DNA of 64,000 bases from Rickettsiales endosymbiont of Stachyamoeba lipophora (GCF_003932735.1 NZ_CP033611.1:62001-126000), one strand, 5' to 3'; shown: positions 48,000 to 57,808, counted from the stretch's first letter. The notes: generated by a model not told the origin, from the letters alone. Numbers and translations are program-made.

Positions 48000-48803
48000 A
48001 TGAGTAAAACGAAAGAACAAATATTAAACTGGTATCAAGAAGTCGGGGGTGATGAATTAATCGGTCACACCAAACAAAGCCTGATTGAACAAAGCAGTGC
48101 TACTTCTGATAAGATATTATCTAACATTAAAACAGATAAAAAAGCTTTAAAACCGCTTAATTCAGGTGTGTTAAACAATCAAAACGAGCAAAGCTCTAGT
48201 AGAGTAATTGCCGATAATTGTAATGATATACATACACTTTTTGAGCAGATTAAAAATTTTGAAGGATGCGAATTAAAACTTACTGCCACCAACACTGTAG
48301 TAGGGCAAGGTATAACCGATTCGGAAATCCTAATGATTGGTGAAGCTCCAGGAGCGCAGGAAGATTTAGAAGGAAGGCCATTTTGTGGAGATAGCGGCAA
48401 GCTATTAAACATGATGTTAGAAAGAATTGGACTATCACGAGATAAGAATTTTTTTATTACCAATACAGTTTTTTGGCGTCCACCAGGTAATAGAAGACCT
48501 ACTAATGAGGAATTGGAACTATGTAGACCTTTTTTAGAAAAAATTATTGCACTTATGAAACCTAAGTTAATAATAATGGTAGGAAGTGTCTCCACCTTTA
48601 ATCTAACTGGGCTTAATCTCAATATGAACCAACTTAGAAGTCAAACTATTGAGTATACTAATAGCTATTTAGAACAAAAGATTAAATGCTTTACCATCTT
48701 TCACCCTGCTTTTCTGCTAAGACAACCATCCCAAAAGAAAAGTACCTGGTTTGATTTATTAAAAATCAAGCAATATATTTTAAATAATCATATTAAACTT
48801 TAG
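48000..48803 (+). CDS. Family 4-like uracil-DNA glycosylase
   Basis: Removes uracil from DNA in base excision repair. The 267 residues have a charged N-terminal extension of about 85 residues, then [50 protein letters not shown] and the HPAFLLRQP loop with the catalytic-region His. Of the four Fe-S cysteines of the family only Cys90 and Cys175 are obvious; the other positions are Phe87 and Trp159. WRPPGNR is, from memory, common in alphaproteobacterial homologues, which may lack or modify the cluster. It is 14 bases before gltA. Confidence 0.88.
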   Translation: MSKTKEQILNWYQEVGGDELIGHTKQSLIEQSSATSDKILSNIKTDKKALKPLNSGVLNNQNEQSSSRVIADNCNDIHTLFEQIKNFEGCELKLTATNTVVGQGITDSEILMIGEAPGAQEDLEGRPFCGDSGKLLNMMLERIGLSRDKNFFITNTVFWRPPGNRRPTNEELELCRPFLEKIIALMKPKLIIMVGSVSTFNLTGLNLNMNQLRSQTIEYTNSYLEQKIKCFTIFHPAFLLRQPSQKKSTWFDLLKIKQYILNNHIKL

Positions 48804-48817
48804 ATAAGGAGCCTACC

Positions 48818-50116
48818 ATGAGTAAGGAAGAACAAAAGGCATCAATTAATATCAGTGGATACGAAAGTTTAGAATTATCAATCAAAACAGGCAACGAGGG
48901 CCCATCTGGAATTGATATTACCAATCTTTATAATCATGCAAAAGTTTTGACCTACGATCCAGGATTTATGTCTACTGCTTCGTGTGAATCTAAAATCACT
49001 TATATTGATGGCGAAGAAGGAATTTTAAGGCATAGAGGTTATCCTATTGAGCAATTAGCTGAAAAAAGTAATTTTATGGAAGTATGCTATTTATTACTTA
49101 ACGGAGAATTGCCTAAACCTAATGAGTTGGAAAATTTTACAGCCCATATTAAACATCATCAAATGGTGCATGAGCAACTCCATTTTTTATTTAGAGGCTT
49201 CCCAAGACGTTCTCATCCAATGGCTGTAATGGTTGGTGCAGTTGGCTCACTCTCAGCGTTTTATCATGATAGCTTAGATATTCATGATGAAGAACAACGA
49301 CAAACAGCAGCTTATAGAATGATTGCCAAAGTGTCCACTTTAGCGGCCATGGCTTATAAATATACCATCGGCCAACCTTTTATTTATCCGCGTAATGATT
49401 TAGATTATACAAGCAACTTTTTAAGGATGATGTTTGCCGTTCCAACCGAAGAATATGTAGCTAATCCTATAATTTCACAGGCTATGGATAAAATTTTTAT
49501 TTTACATGCTGATCATGAGCAAAATGCATCCACCTCAACAGTAAGACTTGCCGGATCATCAGGGGCCAACCCTTTTGCCTGCCTTGCTGCAGGGATTGCT
49601 TCCTTGTGGGGACCAGCCCATGGTGGTGCTAATGAAGCAGTAATTAATATGCTAAATGAAATTCAAACTCCTGATCGCATTCCTTTATTTATAGAAAAAG
49701 CTAAAGATAAAAATTCAGGATTTAGATTAATGGGATTTGGGCATAGAGTATACAAAAACTACGATCCACGCGCCTCAGTAATGAGAAAAACCTGCCATGA
49801 AGTACTTACTGCTCTTAACCGTAAGAATGACCCTATGCTTGAAATTGCTATAGAATTAGAACGTATAGCTCTTCACGATGAATATTTTATTGAAAGAAAG
49901 CTTTACCCTAACGTTGATTTCTATTCCGGTATAATTTATCGAGCTCTTAAAATTCCTCCACAAATGTTTACTGTGTTATTTGCTATAGCTCGCACTGCTG
50001 GTTGGGTAGCTCAATGGAAAGAAATGATTGAAGACCCTCATCAAAAAATTGGTCGCCCTCGTCAGATTTATACAGGTTATACCAAACGTGACTATGTAGA
50101 AACAGAGGAAAGATAA
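48818..50116 (+). CDS. gltA: Citrate synthase
   Basis: Condenses acetyl-CoA and oxaloacetate, first step of the TCA cycle. The 432 residues are of the type II, allosteric Gram-negative length. [33 protein letters not shown] lies near the N-terminus; the catalytic region includes [26 protein letters not shown] and [13 protein letters not shown], with the active His and Asp in DVDFYSG-like [10 protein letters not shown]. Ribosome site AAGGAG precedes the ATG. A strong terminator follows. Confidence 0.97.
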   Translation: MSKEEQKASINISGYESLELSIKTGNEGPSGIDITNLYNHAKVLTYDPGFMSTASCESKITYIDGEEGILRHRGYPIEQLAEKSNFMEVCYLLLNGELPKPNELENFTAHIKHHQMVHEQLHFLFRGFPRRSHPMAVMVGAVGSLSAFYHDSLDIHDEEQRQTAAYRMIAKVSTLAAMAYKYTIGQPFIYPRNDLDYTSNFLRMMFAVPTEEYVANPIISQAMDKIFILHADHEQNASTSTVRLAGSSGANPFACLAAGIASLWGPAHGGANEAVINMLNEIQTPDRIPLFIEKAKDKNSGFRLMGFGHRVYKNYDPRASVMRKTCHEVLTALNRKNDPMLEIAIELERIALHDEYFIERKLYPNVDFYSGIIYRALKIPPQMFTVLFAIARTAGWVAQWKEMIEDPHQKIGRPRQIYTGYTKRDYVETEER

Positions 50117-50164
50117 GGACCGTAAACCTTAGATATTTATGCAACCTTAGATTGCACTGCGGCT

Positions 50165-50215
50165 AATAACAACAAGATTGGATTACAAATTAATCCAATC
50201 TTGTTGTTATTTTTA
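50165..50215 (+). terminator. Strong rho-independent terminator of gltA
   Basis: A 21-bp perfect stem (50165-50185 with 50191-50211), loop CAAAT, followed by a T-run. It lies 49 bases after the gltA stop. Confidence 0.88.
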
Positions 50216-51093
50216 GATATATAAAACAACGTATATTCATTTTATAAGAATATCAATTACAAGAATTGAGATTAGTCTCTAAAAATATATAATCAGTATT
50301 ATAATTAAAATTACCATCCCATAAAGCTTGAATTTTCTGGGGTTTAATTTAGTTACTCTTTCAAGCTACAAGCCAGATTCTGAGTGGTCATTAGATATAT
50401 CGTATGGCATTTGCACTTTTTGAAAGTAACATTTAAAAATAAGCCAGCCACATTAAAGTTAAAATACACTATTATAAATCTTCCCTTAATCTGTATAGAA
50501 GAAAACCAAGCGCCTTAAGAGTTTTACCTAACACTTACAACCCAATTTAAGCCTATGGCTTGTAAGATACATATCAACCTTCAGTTGATTAAGCACATAT
50601 AAATGAAAAAGCTTTAAGATAAATATTGGGATATAATTCATCCACTTGCGCAAAAGCTAAGCTTTTGTTAATCCCAACTATACCAATCTTTTTTAATTCT
50701 TTAATTCCATTAAATTTTTTAGATCAAGATTATAGCAATGAAGTACAGCCTAAATTTCAAACATATTTTGATAGTTGTAAGCAAGGATAAAGTAGCTTGT
50801 TTCCTCTTAGCTTTCACAACAAACAGCCTAGTTATATTTACCATAGCTTCTTGCTTTGTTATTCTGACCATTACTAAATATAATCCATACGATTAGAAAC
50901 AAGTAACAGCAGCATGATATACAACCTCTGCTTTACTAGCAATGAATCCACTACAGCTTTAAAAAAGCAGCTAAGAGTACAGGCTTTCTATAATTAACTT
51001 ACACTTTAATGCAGGCTCTAAGCGCAACACACATTTCTCTTAAGTGACATGGCTGAGTTCTACTATCCCACCATTAAAATGTTGGTTGGAGCG
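50216..51093. other. Gene-free stretch with coding-like relics
   Basis: No intact gene in 880 bases. On the minus strand, between about 50600 and 50720, an open piece reads FNGIKELKKIGIVGINKSLA and on to a stop, and neighbouring frames hold further protein-like pieces broken by stops. This looks like a decayed gene whose family was not recognised. No RNA gene was seen. Confidence 0.35.
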
Positions 51094-52212
51094 CTAAGCT
51101 ATACCGGCGGTTTGCTGTGTCTGCTTTTGCCTCTGTCTTTTGATAGGCATGCCAATATTAGCTATTTCTTCCTTTTGGCGTCCAGGTAAAGGTGCTGTAG
51201 ATTCCTTAGTTGTTCTAACGCTGTTGAGTGTAGGTAATTCAGATGATACTGGAGCGCTTACTTTTGTTTCAGGTTTTTCAGAAAATAAATCAGAAAATAA
51301 ATTAGAGAAATAACGTATTGGATTAATTTTATCAGGCATTCCACCTCTCGCTAACTCAGCAATAAACTTAGGATTAAATACCTCAAAGGTCTCAAAATTA
51401 TATAATGCTCTTAATGAAGCCACAGTTAACACACCTATGTAAGTAGGGAAGCTCACAGGCGCACCACACATAGTAGCTGCAGTTTCTAAAATAGCAAAAC
51501 CTATAGCAAGCGAGTTATCTGTGGTTTCAGTAAAACCAAGCTTATAAAACCTCAAAAGAGCAAGCTTGCTAACAAATCCATCCTTCCATTCCATTAGCTT
51601 ATCAGGATTATCGTTATAACTTTTTAAAGTTTTTTTAATCTTTTTAAATTTAAAATAATCAGCTATTTTAATTAACCCTTTTAAAACTAAGATTGCTGGA
51701 ATTTGATAAGTTAAAATTTCAGGTAAGAATAAATAAAAATGAGGGTTTTTTATATTTTGGTGAAAATCATTACTCTGCATATCTTGCTCTGTCGCAACAA
51801 GATATGAAATAAATTGCATAGAGGTATTTATAATCAAAATAGGCACTATAATAGTTGCAAATGGTGAAAAAAATACTGAAGTAGCATATAAAATTAAATT
51901 TGAAAAAGAAAACATAGATTTACTCAATTTCTTTACATATTCATTTTCAAGAATGCTTTCCACCCTCTGTTGAATTAACATATTGATAGCAAATATCCAG
52001 AATGTATTTAAGTATGGGCTAATTTTGCGAATATTTCTATTAGCCGCCAATTGATCAGCCACCTTGACTGCTGCTTTAGGTGCAGTAGCATGCAATATAT
52101 TAGTCAATTTTGTTGTTAAATAAGCAATTATGTTATAATAATGGCGTGCAACGAATATTTCTATTAATTGAACAGAAGTAATGGATTTTAATAGCTGGCT
52201 TATAGTTCTCAT
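51094..52212 (-). CDS. Membrane protein, unknown
   Basis: Encodes 372 residues. Hydrophobic segments lie at about 68-82, 108-150 (LYATSVFFSPFATIIVPILI) and 165-185, with weaker ones near 235-270. The last about 70 residues are polar, Pro/Thr-rich and basic (PIKRQRQKQTQQTAGIA), probably disordered. No signal peptide or domain recognised. A perfect CtrA-like box lies 33 bases before the start. Function unknown. Confidence 0.7.
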   Translation of the reverse strand: MRTISQLLKSITSVQLIEIFVARHYYNIIAYLTTKLTNILHATAPKAAVKVADQLAANRNIRKISPYLNTFWIFAINMLIQQRVESILENEYVKKLSKSMFSFSNLILYATSVFFSPFATIIVPILIINTSMQFISYLVATEQDMQSNDFHQNIKNPHFYLFLPEILTYQIPAILVLKGLIKIADYFKFKKIKKTLKSYNDNPDKLMEWKDGFVSKLALLRFYKLGFTETTDNSLAIGFAILETAATMCGAPVSFPTYIGVLTVASLRALYNFETFEVFNPKFIAELARGGMPDKINPIRYFSNLFSDLFSEKPETKVSAPVSSELPTLNSVRTTKESTAPLPGRQKEEIANIGMPIKRQRQKQTQQTAGIA

Positions 52213-52244
52213 GCTAATAATACTACAATAAAGTTTGGTTTGGA

Positions 52245-52260
52245 GTTAATTTTAGGTTAA
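52245..52260 (-). promoter_or_regulatory. CtrA-like box
   Basis: On the minus strand TTAACCTAAAATTAAC, a perfect TTAA-N7-TTAAC, 33 bases upstream of the gene ending at 51094. The same form lies upstream of both ankyrin genes. It could also be read from the divergent tal gene about 100 bases away. Confidence 0.4.
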
Positions 52261-52356
52261 TTGTTACATATAATAGTATAATAAATTAAAACCTTAAGCA
52301 ACTATTTTTTCTATTGAACTTTTATTAATTAAATATAAAATTATTTGAAAAACGAT

Positions 52357-53010
52357 ATGAAGCTATTTTTAGACTCGGCAAATATAAAAGAAATCGAAAA
52401 CCTTCTCTCAAGCGGGATGGTTGATGGAATCACTACAAACCCATCTTTAATTGCAGCTACCGGCAATAATGCACTAGATGTTATTAATAACATCTGCCAG
52501 CTGGTTAAAGGCCCGGTTAGCGCTGAAGTGATAGCAACTAATTATGAAGATATGGTTAAAGAAGGGCTAGTGCTTAGCAACATAGCAAGCAACATAGTAA
52601 TTAAGCTACCATTAACTTATGATGGGCTGAAAGCTTGTAAATATTTTTCGATGCGCAATATTCATGTAAATGTCACCTTATGCTTTACAGTCACGCAAGC
52701 TTTACTGGCAGCCAAAGCAGGTGCCACCTTTATCTCTCCGTTTGTAGGAAGGCTTGAAGATAACAATCTTAATGGCATGGAACTAATTAGGCAAATTAAA
52801 ACCATGTATAACAACTATGAATTTAAAACTTCAATTTTAGTTGCTTCCGTAAGAAATGTACAGCATGTTACTGAATCAGCAGTGATTGGAGCTGATGTAG
52901 CAACTATTTCTCCTCAATTAATGCGTGATTTATATTATCATCCATTAACTGATAAAGGGCTTGAAAAATTCCTTAAAGATTGGCAGGAAGCTGGGCAAAA
53001 AATTATTTAA
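52357..53010 (+). CDS. tal: Transaldolase (TalC/FSA-type small form)
   Basis: Short transaldolase of 217 residues from ATG 52357; TTG 52345 is also in frame. [41 protein letters not shown] with the Schiff-base Lys, [19 protein letters not shown] and [10 protein letters not shown] mark the family. This single-domain form acts as transaldolase in the non-oxidative pentose phosphate route or as fructose-6-phosphate aldolase. It lies 3 bases before xerC; rpe at 54440 belongs to the same pathway. Confidence 0.92.
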   Translation: MKLFLDSANIKEIENLLSSGMVDGITTNPSLIAATGNNALDVINNICQLVKGPVSAEVIATNYEDMVKEGLVLSNIASNIVIKLPLTYDGLKACKYFSMRNIHVNVTLCFTVTQALLAAKAGATFISPFVGRLEDNNLNGMELIRQIKTMYNNYEFKTSILVASVRNVQHVTESAVIGADVATISPQLMRDLYYHPLTDKGLEKFLKDWQEAGQKII

Positions 53011-53013
53011 CTT

Positions 53014-53955
53014 ATGATTAACAATCAGCTTTTAAGCGATATCATTAATAAATGGTCTCAATACTTAAAAAATCTTAGAAATTTCTCAGAGCATTCTTTG
53101 CTTGCCTATCAAAATGATCTCATGCATTTCTTAAGCTTTCTAAATAATTACCATGGCGAAGAAGTAAGCTTAACCTCATTAGATCAACTTCAAATCAGAG
53201 ATTTAAGAAGCTGGATTAGCAGCAGACATAACAATGATTATGATGACAACTCTAATGCCAGAGCAATCTCAGTAATTAAAAATTTTTATAAATTTTTAAT
53301 TAAAAATAATTATATTACCAATCAAACAATATTTTCTTTTAAAATAAAAAAACGTCGCAACTTACTTCCCAAGTCATTAACAGAATATGAAGCCCAAGAG
53401 GCTCTAAATTTAGTTAACGAAATTGAGGAAAATCCATGGATAGCTTCAAGAGATTTAGCGCTGATTACTTTAATATACGCTTGCGGGTTACGTATTAGCG
53501 AGGCTTTAAATTTAACATTAAACATGATTGATTTTAGTAATAAATATCTAAGAATCACTGGTAAAGGCCACAAAACTAGAATTATTCCAATAATTGAACT
53601 AGCTTTACAAAGAATTGTTAGTTACCAACAAAACTGCCCCTACTCTATTAATTCTAATACTCCGCTCTTTTATGGTTTAAAAGGAAAAAAGCTGCTTGCA
53701 CCCATAGTAAATAAGAGAATTCGAGAATTAAGGGCTATTTTAAATTTAGGTGACAACATTACCGCCCACAGCTTTAGGCATAGTTTTGCTACACATCTAC
53801 TTAACAATGGTGCTGATTTAAGATCCATTCAGGAGTTACTGGGGCATGAAAGCCTCTCAACCACCCAAATTTATACAAAATTAGACCAAACCACCTTAAT
53901 TAAAAGTTATAATTTAGTGCATCCTTTTGCGACGGAATCACTAACCAACAAATAA
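53014..53955 (+). CDS. xerC: Tyrosine recombinase XerC
   Basis: Chromosome dimer resolution at dif, or related site-specific recombination. 313 residues with the core-binding domain at 1-105 and the catalytic domain after it. The full active set is visible: Arg160 (ACGLRISE), Lys184 (TGKGHK), His252 and Arg255 (HSFRHSFA), His278 (LLGHES) and Tyr287 (TTQIYTKL). The N-terminal [19 protein letters not shown] and RDLRSWIS favour XerC over XerD. It is coupled to tal, 3 bases away, so it is a housekeeping gene, not part of a mobile element. Confidence 0.93.
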   Translation: MINNQLLSDIINKWSQYLKNLRNFSEHSLLAYQNDLMHFLSFLNNYHGEEVSLTSLDQLQIRDLRSWISSRHNNDYDDNSNARAISVIKNFYKFLIKNNYITNQTIFSFKIKKRRNLLPKSLTEYEAQEALNLVNEIEENPWIASRDLALITLIYACGLRISEALNLTLNMIDFSNKYLRITGKGHKTRIIPIIELALQRIVSYQQNCPYSINSNTPLFYGLKGKKLLAPIVNKRIRELRAILNLGDNITAHSFRHSFATHLLNNGADLRSIQELLGHESLSTTQIYTKLDQTTLIKSYNLVHPFATESLTNK

Positions 53956-53977
53956 AAAAATACAATAACTTCCAAAA

Positions 53978-54352
53978 CTAACGGCTTTGCTGTGGTTTAT
54001 TGCCCTGAGCAAGAAGCGGGTTAACAGGAGCATCTTTAAATAAAGCCATGCTGGACAAACCGGTCGCCTGGCCCATCATCTCCCCAACCGCAAACACTCT
54101 CAAAACGCTTTTCACTCCCCCATCTCCGGCTTGCAAAATACTATCAAACATCTTAAACATCTGAGATCCTAGTGCATTTTTTGAGGTATGCTCTAAAGAT
54201 TGAGTAATATTTCCCTGGGTTACACCAAAGCTTCTTTTACCCTCTCCTGCTCCCATAGCACTGCCACCTCCGCTGCTACTTGCACTTGGTAGCCGTTCTT
54301 GTATGTTACTTATTTGCCCTGAAGTTAATCCTCCAGACAATTGTGGATTCAT
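53978..54352 (-). CDS. Small Gly/Ser-rich unknown
   Basis: Encodes 124 residues. Low-complexity N-terminal half (SASSSGGGSAMGAGEGKRS), then a hydrophobic helical part (SVLRVFAVGEMMGQATGLSSMALF) that is too polar for a clear membrane helix. A ribosome site AAAGAGAA precedes the start. No family recognised; composition like other short secreted or disordered proteins of the genome. Confidence 0.55.
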   Translation of the reverse strand: MNPQLSGGLTSGQISNIQERLPSASSSGGGSAMGAGEGKRSFGVTQGNITQSLEHTSKNALGSQMFKMFDSILQAGDGGVKSVLRVFAVGEMMGQATGLSSMALFKDAPVNPLLAQGNKPQQSR

Positions 54353-54439
54353 AATATGATTCTCTTTAATTAAAATTAAATATAATATATTATAACATAA
54401 TTAATTAAAATTTTCAAAACCTGATAAGTTAATTTTAGT

Positions 54440-55099
54440 ATGAACAAAAAAATTAAAGTTTCTGCTTCTATTTTAAGCTGTGATTTTAGCAATTTACAAA
54501 GTGAAATCTCAAAGATTGCTCAAAGCACCGCTGATTATCTACACCTTGACGTAATGGACGGAAATTTTGTGCCCAATATTACCCTTGGAGCAGAAATTAT
54601 TAAACAAATTAGACCTTATAGCACTCTTCCCTTTGATACTCATCTGATGATCAACAATCCTGAGCAACATATTGCTGCATTTGCTCAAGCTGGGTCAGAT
54701 ATTATTACCATTCATCAAGAAGCGGTTATTCATTTAGATTCCGCTATTACTCAAATTAAATCTTTTGGTAAAAAGGCTGGCGTTTCGATTGTGCCTACAA
54801 CTCACGAATCAAACCTTGAATATATTTTAGAAAAAATAGATTTAATATTAGTTATGACGGTTAATCCTGGCTTTGGAGGACAAAAATTTTTAACTTCACA
54901 ACTTAAAAAAATTGAGCAAGTTAGAAAGATGATCGATAAAATCAACCCTCAAGCTCTGTTGGAAGTTGATGGAGGCATTAATGAGCAAACTGCTAAATTA
55001 GTTATCGAAGCCGGCGCAGATGTGTTAGTATCTGGCTCATATTTATTTAATCACCCCCAAAGTTTTAATACTGCTATAAAGAGCCTAAAAAATGAGTAA
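54440..55099 (+). CDS. rpe: Ribulose-phosphate 3-epimerase
   Basis: Interconverts ribulose-5-phosphate and xylulose-5-phosphate. The 219-residue TIM barrel has ASILSCDFSNLQSEI, LHLDVMDGNFVPNITLG with the catalytic Asp and metal ligands, HLMINNPEQHI, VMTVNPGFGGQKF and EVDGGINEQTA with the second catalytic Asp. It overlaps cutA by 8 bases. Confidence 0.97.
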   Translation: MNKKIKVSASILSCDFSNLQSEISKIAQSTADYLHLDVMDGNFVPNITLGAEIIKQIRPYSTLPFDTHLMINNPEQHIAAFAQAGSDIITIHQEAVIHLDSAITQIKSFGKKAGVSIVPTTHESNLEYILEKIDLILVMTVNPGFGGQKFLTSQLKKIEQVRKMIDKINPQALLEVDGGINEQTAKLVIEAGADVLVSGSYLFNHPQSFNTAIKSLKNE

Positions 55100-55418
55100 T
55101 AACTTTATCATTGCTTATACTACCATTGATAATTTTGAGAAATCCAAACAAATTACGGTTCAGCTGTTACAAGAAAAGTTGATAGCTTGCGCAAATATCA
55201 TTCCTAATGTTACCTCTATTTATGAATGGAATAATCAAATTGAGATAAATAATGAGTATATTATGCTCTTTAAAACTCAAGAAAATTGCTATAGTAAACT
55301 ACAAGCTAGAATTTTAGAAATGCATCCTTATGATACTCCCTGCGTAATTAAGTTTAAAATTGCAGATATTGAAAAAAATTTTGGAAAATGGCTTGCCAAC
55401 TCGATTAATATGCGCTAA
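55092..55418 (+). CDS. cutA: CutA divalent-cation tolerance protein
   Basis: Trimeric ferredoxin-like protein of the CutA1 family, linked to copper tolerance in E. coli, with unclear exact function. The 108 residues contain LIACANIIPNVTSIYEWNNQ and MHPYDTPCVI, the two family signatures, with the buried Cys and metal-site His. Overlaps rpe by 8 bases. Confidence 0.93.
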   Translation: MSNNFIIAYTTIDNFEKSKQITVQLLQEKLIACANIIPNVTSIYEWNNQIEINNEYIMLFKTQENCYSKLQARILEMHPYDTPCVIKFKIADIEKNFGKWLANSINMR

Positions 55419-55444
55419 AAATAACAAGCTTATTTTAAGAATGT

Positions 55445-55519
55445 TGGGGTGTCGCCAAGTGGTAAGGCAACGGTTTTTGATACCGTCATGCGTAGGTTCG
55501 AATCCTACCACCCCAGCCA
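55445..55519 (+). tRNA. tRNA-Gln (UUG)
   Basis: Cloverleaf: acceptor TGGGGTG/CACCCCA, D-arm GCCAAGTGGTAAGGC, anticodon stem ACGGT/ACCGT with loop TTTTGAT giving anticodon TTG, T-arm GTAGGTTCGAATCCTAC. Discriminator G and encoded CCA (55517-55519). With gatCAB in the window it is probably charged by the indirect route. Confidence 0.96.
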
Positions 55520-55593
55520 TTTTTTAAATTTAACAACAACCTAATTCCCACCCTATAAGCTTTTCATTATTATATAAAATAAAAATTATATTA

Positions 55594-55627
55594 AAAAAGG
55601 CTTGATAATTCCTATCAAACCCTTTTT
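55594..55627 (+). terminator. Terminator after tRNA-Gln
   Basis: AAAAAGG and TTGATA (55594-55607) pair with TATCAA and CCTTTTT (55613-55627) around a small bulge, loop ATTCC; T-run at the 3' side. Confidence 0.6.
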
Positions 55628-55633
55628 ATCAGA

Positions 55634-55667
55634 TAATTAATTAAGTATAAATATACTTAATTAATTA
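55634..55667 (-). terminator. Long AT-rich inverted repeat at convergent gene end
   Basis: TAATTAATTAAGTATA (55634-55649), loop AA, TATACTTAATTAATTA (55652-55667): 16 perfect base pairs overlapping the stop of the minus-strand gene. Probable terminator, though AT-only. Confidence 0.5.
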
Positions 55668-56516
55668 TAAATACTTTCTTTGCCAACTCTGATTTAAACT
55701 TCTTTCCTCTTGTGATATTTTATTACAATAACTTGAGTTGTTCATAATCTTACTTCCAAAGAAGTTTTCCTGGCCATTTCCATATTGGCATAGCATTCTC
55801 TTGGCAGTGAGTCTTTGAATTTTATCAACCAAAACATTATTGATAGCATAAGTAGTAGCTACACCAGCTACAGCAGCAACTGTGGTAAGAGCTAAATTAG
55901 CTAAACTTGCAAATTGAGCTGCAGTTAAGCTAATTCCTATGGTTGTTGCAAGTTTGGTTAATCCAACAGTTATAACACTAGAAGCAATAGCAGGAGTAAT
56001 AATGCTAGCAACAGTAAGGATAGCAGCCACAGCACCTAAAGCAACAAAACCTACTTTAAAAAGGCGATTACAGTTTATAGCAAAACCATATTCTTTACGA
56101 GCTGCTTTTAACTGCTCTTCTAAAGTAGCACAATAATGATCAACGAATTTAAACAAATCAGGCCCTTGCCAATCTAGAGGGTCGCAATTCTTTCTTAATA
56201 TATGAATATTAGGAAATTCATCTGCTAGCTCAAATAATATATCCCGTACTAAGACATCAGCATGCATCTCGAAATTAGCTTTTCTATATAATTCTAAAGA
56301 TTTAAGTACGTATATTGCTAGCATTTCAGCAAAGTTGTTATTATTTTCATCTTTACCTGCAGCTGCAATTAACTGCTCACGTAGACGAGTAAATTCTAAA
56401 TAGTAAGGTGAAGTACCTTCAGGGTGGTCATGATGATCAGCATACCTTACTCCAGCTGCTACTCTTTGCCCAGAATTTACATCAATTCCAGCTCTGCGGC
56501 TTGCATATGCAGACAT
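55665..56516 (-). CDS. Unknown protein with central membrane hairpin
   Basis: Encodes 283 residues with ribosome site AAGGAGAG before the start. The N-terminal about 145 residues are polar with a His/Asp cluster (RYADHHDHPEG) and then helical. Residues about 155-225 are hydrophobic, with FVALGAVAAILTVASII and LANLALTTVAAVAGVATTYA as two membrane segments. A polar 50-residue tail follows. No family recognised. The layout (soluble, hairpin, tail) recurs in other unknowns of the window, such as 1801-3315. Confidence 0.7.
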   Translation of the reverse strand: MSAYASRRAGIDVNSGQRVAAGVRYADHHDHPEGTSPYYLEFTRLREQLIAAAGKDENNNNFAEMLAIYVLKSLELYRKANFEMHADVLVRDILFELADEFPNIHILRKNCDPLDWQGPDLFKFVDHYCATLEEQLKAARKEYGFAINCNRLFKVGFVALGAVAAILTVASIITPAIASSVITVGLTKLATTIGISLTAAQFASLANLALTTVAAVAGVATTYAINNVLVDKIQRLTAKRMLCQYGNGQENFFGSKIMNNSSYCNKISQEERSLNQSWQRKYL

Positions 56517-57032
56517 ATTAGCTCTCCTTATAATTATAAATTTAATATCTATTAACTGTTTAAAGGAAATCTATTGCGCATAAGGTAAAAGTCAAGCAAA
56601 CATTAGCAGTAGGTAAATATTTAATAAATATCACGCTATATGTTAACTTGAGTACCATTTATGATAATATTTATACAAACAATATTTTATGGAAATCAAG
56701 ATACTTAGACATCTTTCCAACTATAAACTAATCCTCTTGTTCTTTTCTTAAGCTAGCTTGAAGGCAAGAGAGCTTGCAAAGTAGGAATATACATATTAAA
56801 AGCCATAATATCTTTATAATATGTAGTTCGAAGTATATCCACTATGGATAGCCACTACGAAAAATTTTTCCTTTATAAAACATCCATTACATTAGCAAGC
56901 TATATACAGCTTACCTTACTATTACGCCCCATACAACATATTAACATATTAATCTTTACTTTGCTTTATATTTATATATAATTAATAATTAACTAATAAA
57001 ATATATTAAATTATTAAATTATAGAAGAAATT
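56517..57032. other. Gene-free stretch with hairpin repeat
   Basis: 516 bases of AT-rich sequence without a gene. Contains the first copy of the duplicated hairpin element (about 56780-56875, hairpin 56827-56861). The rest is unremarkable and must include promoters of the two divergent genes. Confidence 0.5.
56780..56875 (+). repeat. Structured repeat, copy 1
   Basis: About 95 bases shared with 57905-57995. Core hairpin TTCGAAGTATATCCACTAT (56827-56845) and its partner GGAT...ACT.CGAA to 56861: outer stem TTCG/CGAA, then AGT/ACT, then ATCC/GGAT. A run AAAAATTTTT follows. The element lies before the gene at 57033. Confidence 0.6.
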
Positions 57033-57494
57033 ATGGATAAAAAAATAAAACAACTTATAGATCTTGGATTTTCGTACAACAAGCTCATCAAATTAAAAGA
57101 AGCTATAACTGCAAATAAATCATGGGCTTTTTCACAAATGCTAACGAGTGCCGATAAAATAGAAAAGCTTATAGGACTTAAATTTTCTCCTGAGCAACTA
57201 ATAGAAGTATGTGAAGTTAATACAGCAGGCTTATTCACACTATTACAAACCGATCGAACAGCAGAGCTTATAGGAGCTAAATTTACACCTAAGCAATTGA
57301 TAAAAATAACTAAAACTAATAGCAATGTTATATATGATTTACATCATTGGATCCATCAATTAAGAGAACTTTTAGAACTTGGATTCACTACCGAGCAGAT
57401 ATTAGCTAATATCAACTCTCTAGAATACTTATGTGCCAACATAGATAAAGCAAAAGAGCTCATAGATACAGGAATGACACCTTCTGATAAGTAA
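57033..57494 (+). CDS. Helical-repeat protein, TALE-like pattern
   Basis: Encodes 153 residues built of about four repeats of 30-38 residues, each starting F(S/T)xxQLI and ending LIxxG: residues 13-50, 51-83, 84-117, 118-147, with a partial one from 148. Unit 2 reads FSPEQLIEVCEVNTAGLFTL and unit 3 FTPKQLIKITKTNSNVIYD. Spacing and the pattern resemble TALE/Bat DNA-binding repeats (LTPEQVVAIASN...), with residues 12-13 as VN and TN; mTERF-like or other helical solenoids are alternatives. The stop lies just before a decayed segment that continues in another frame, so the protein may be a truncated form. Function unknown. Confidence 0.55.
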   Translation: MDKKIKQLIDLGFSYNKLIKLKEAITANKSWAFSQMLTSADKIEKLIGLKFSPEQLIEVCEVNTAGLFTLLQTDRTAELIGAKFTPKQLIKITKTNSNVIYDLHHWIHQLRELLELGFTTEQILANINSLEYLCANIDKAKELIDTGMTPSDK

Positions 57495-57808
57495 TATTAG
57501 CAAATGACTTTACAAAGCTAAATAGTGCTTTAAATAACCCTCAACAATCCTGGGTAGTAAGGTACATAACCCTTACCGAAAAGGAATATACAAGGGGAGC
57601 AATGGAAGCAGTACTCGATAATGCAACATAATTTGAATTACCTAAAGACGTAGGTAGTGTTATTAGTACATTTTTACCGCGCAGTACAGCTACCAAGCTA
57701 GCACTAACCAAGAAAGCCGTAAATAAGTAAGCAAACTACACTCGAGATAATAAACGAGAACATATCGAACGATTAAAAGAAGAAAAAGCTAAAGGACCTA
57801 CATTATAA
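57491..57808 (+). pseudogene. Decayed C-terminal part, EKEYTRGA family copy 1
   Basis: Open reading continues in a shifted frame right at the stop of the gene at 57033, with in-frame stops at 57629 and 57728, ending at 57808. It reads LTEKEYTRGAMEAVLDNA, LPKDVGSVISTFLPR and a charged tail (KREHIERLKEEKAKG). LPKDVxxxIxxFLP is F-box-like. The upstream gene and this segment were probably one protein. Confidence 0.5.

Noticed and set aside
50700-50890. Possible IS4-type transposase remnant on the minus strand
   Set aside because: No RW.IE or YREK-like motif and no terminal inverted repeats; the fragments fit an unknown decayed gene equally well.
55314-55520. Open frame on the minus strand across cutA and tRNA-Gln
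   Set aside because: The start GVVGFEPTHDGIKN is the antisense of the tRNA, a common false gene call.
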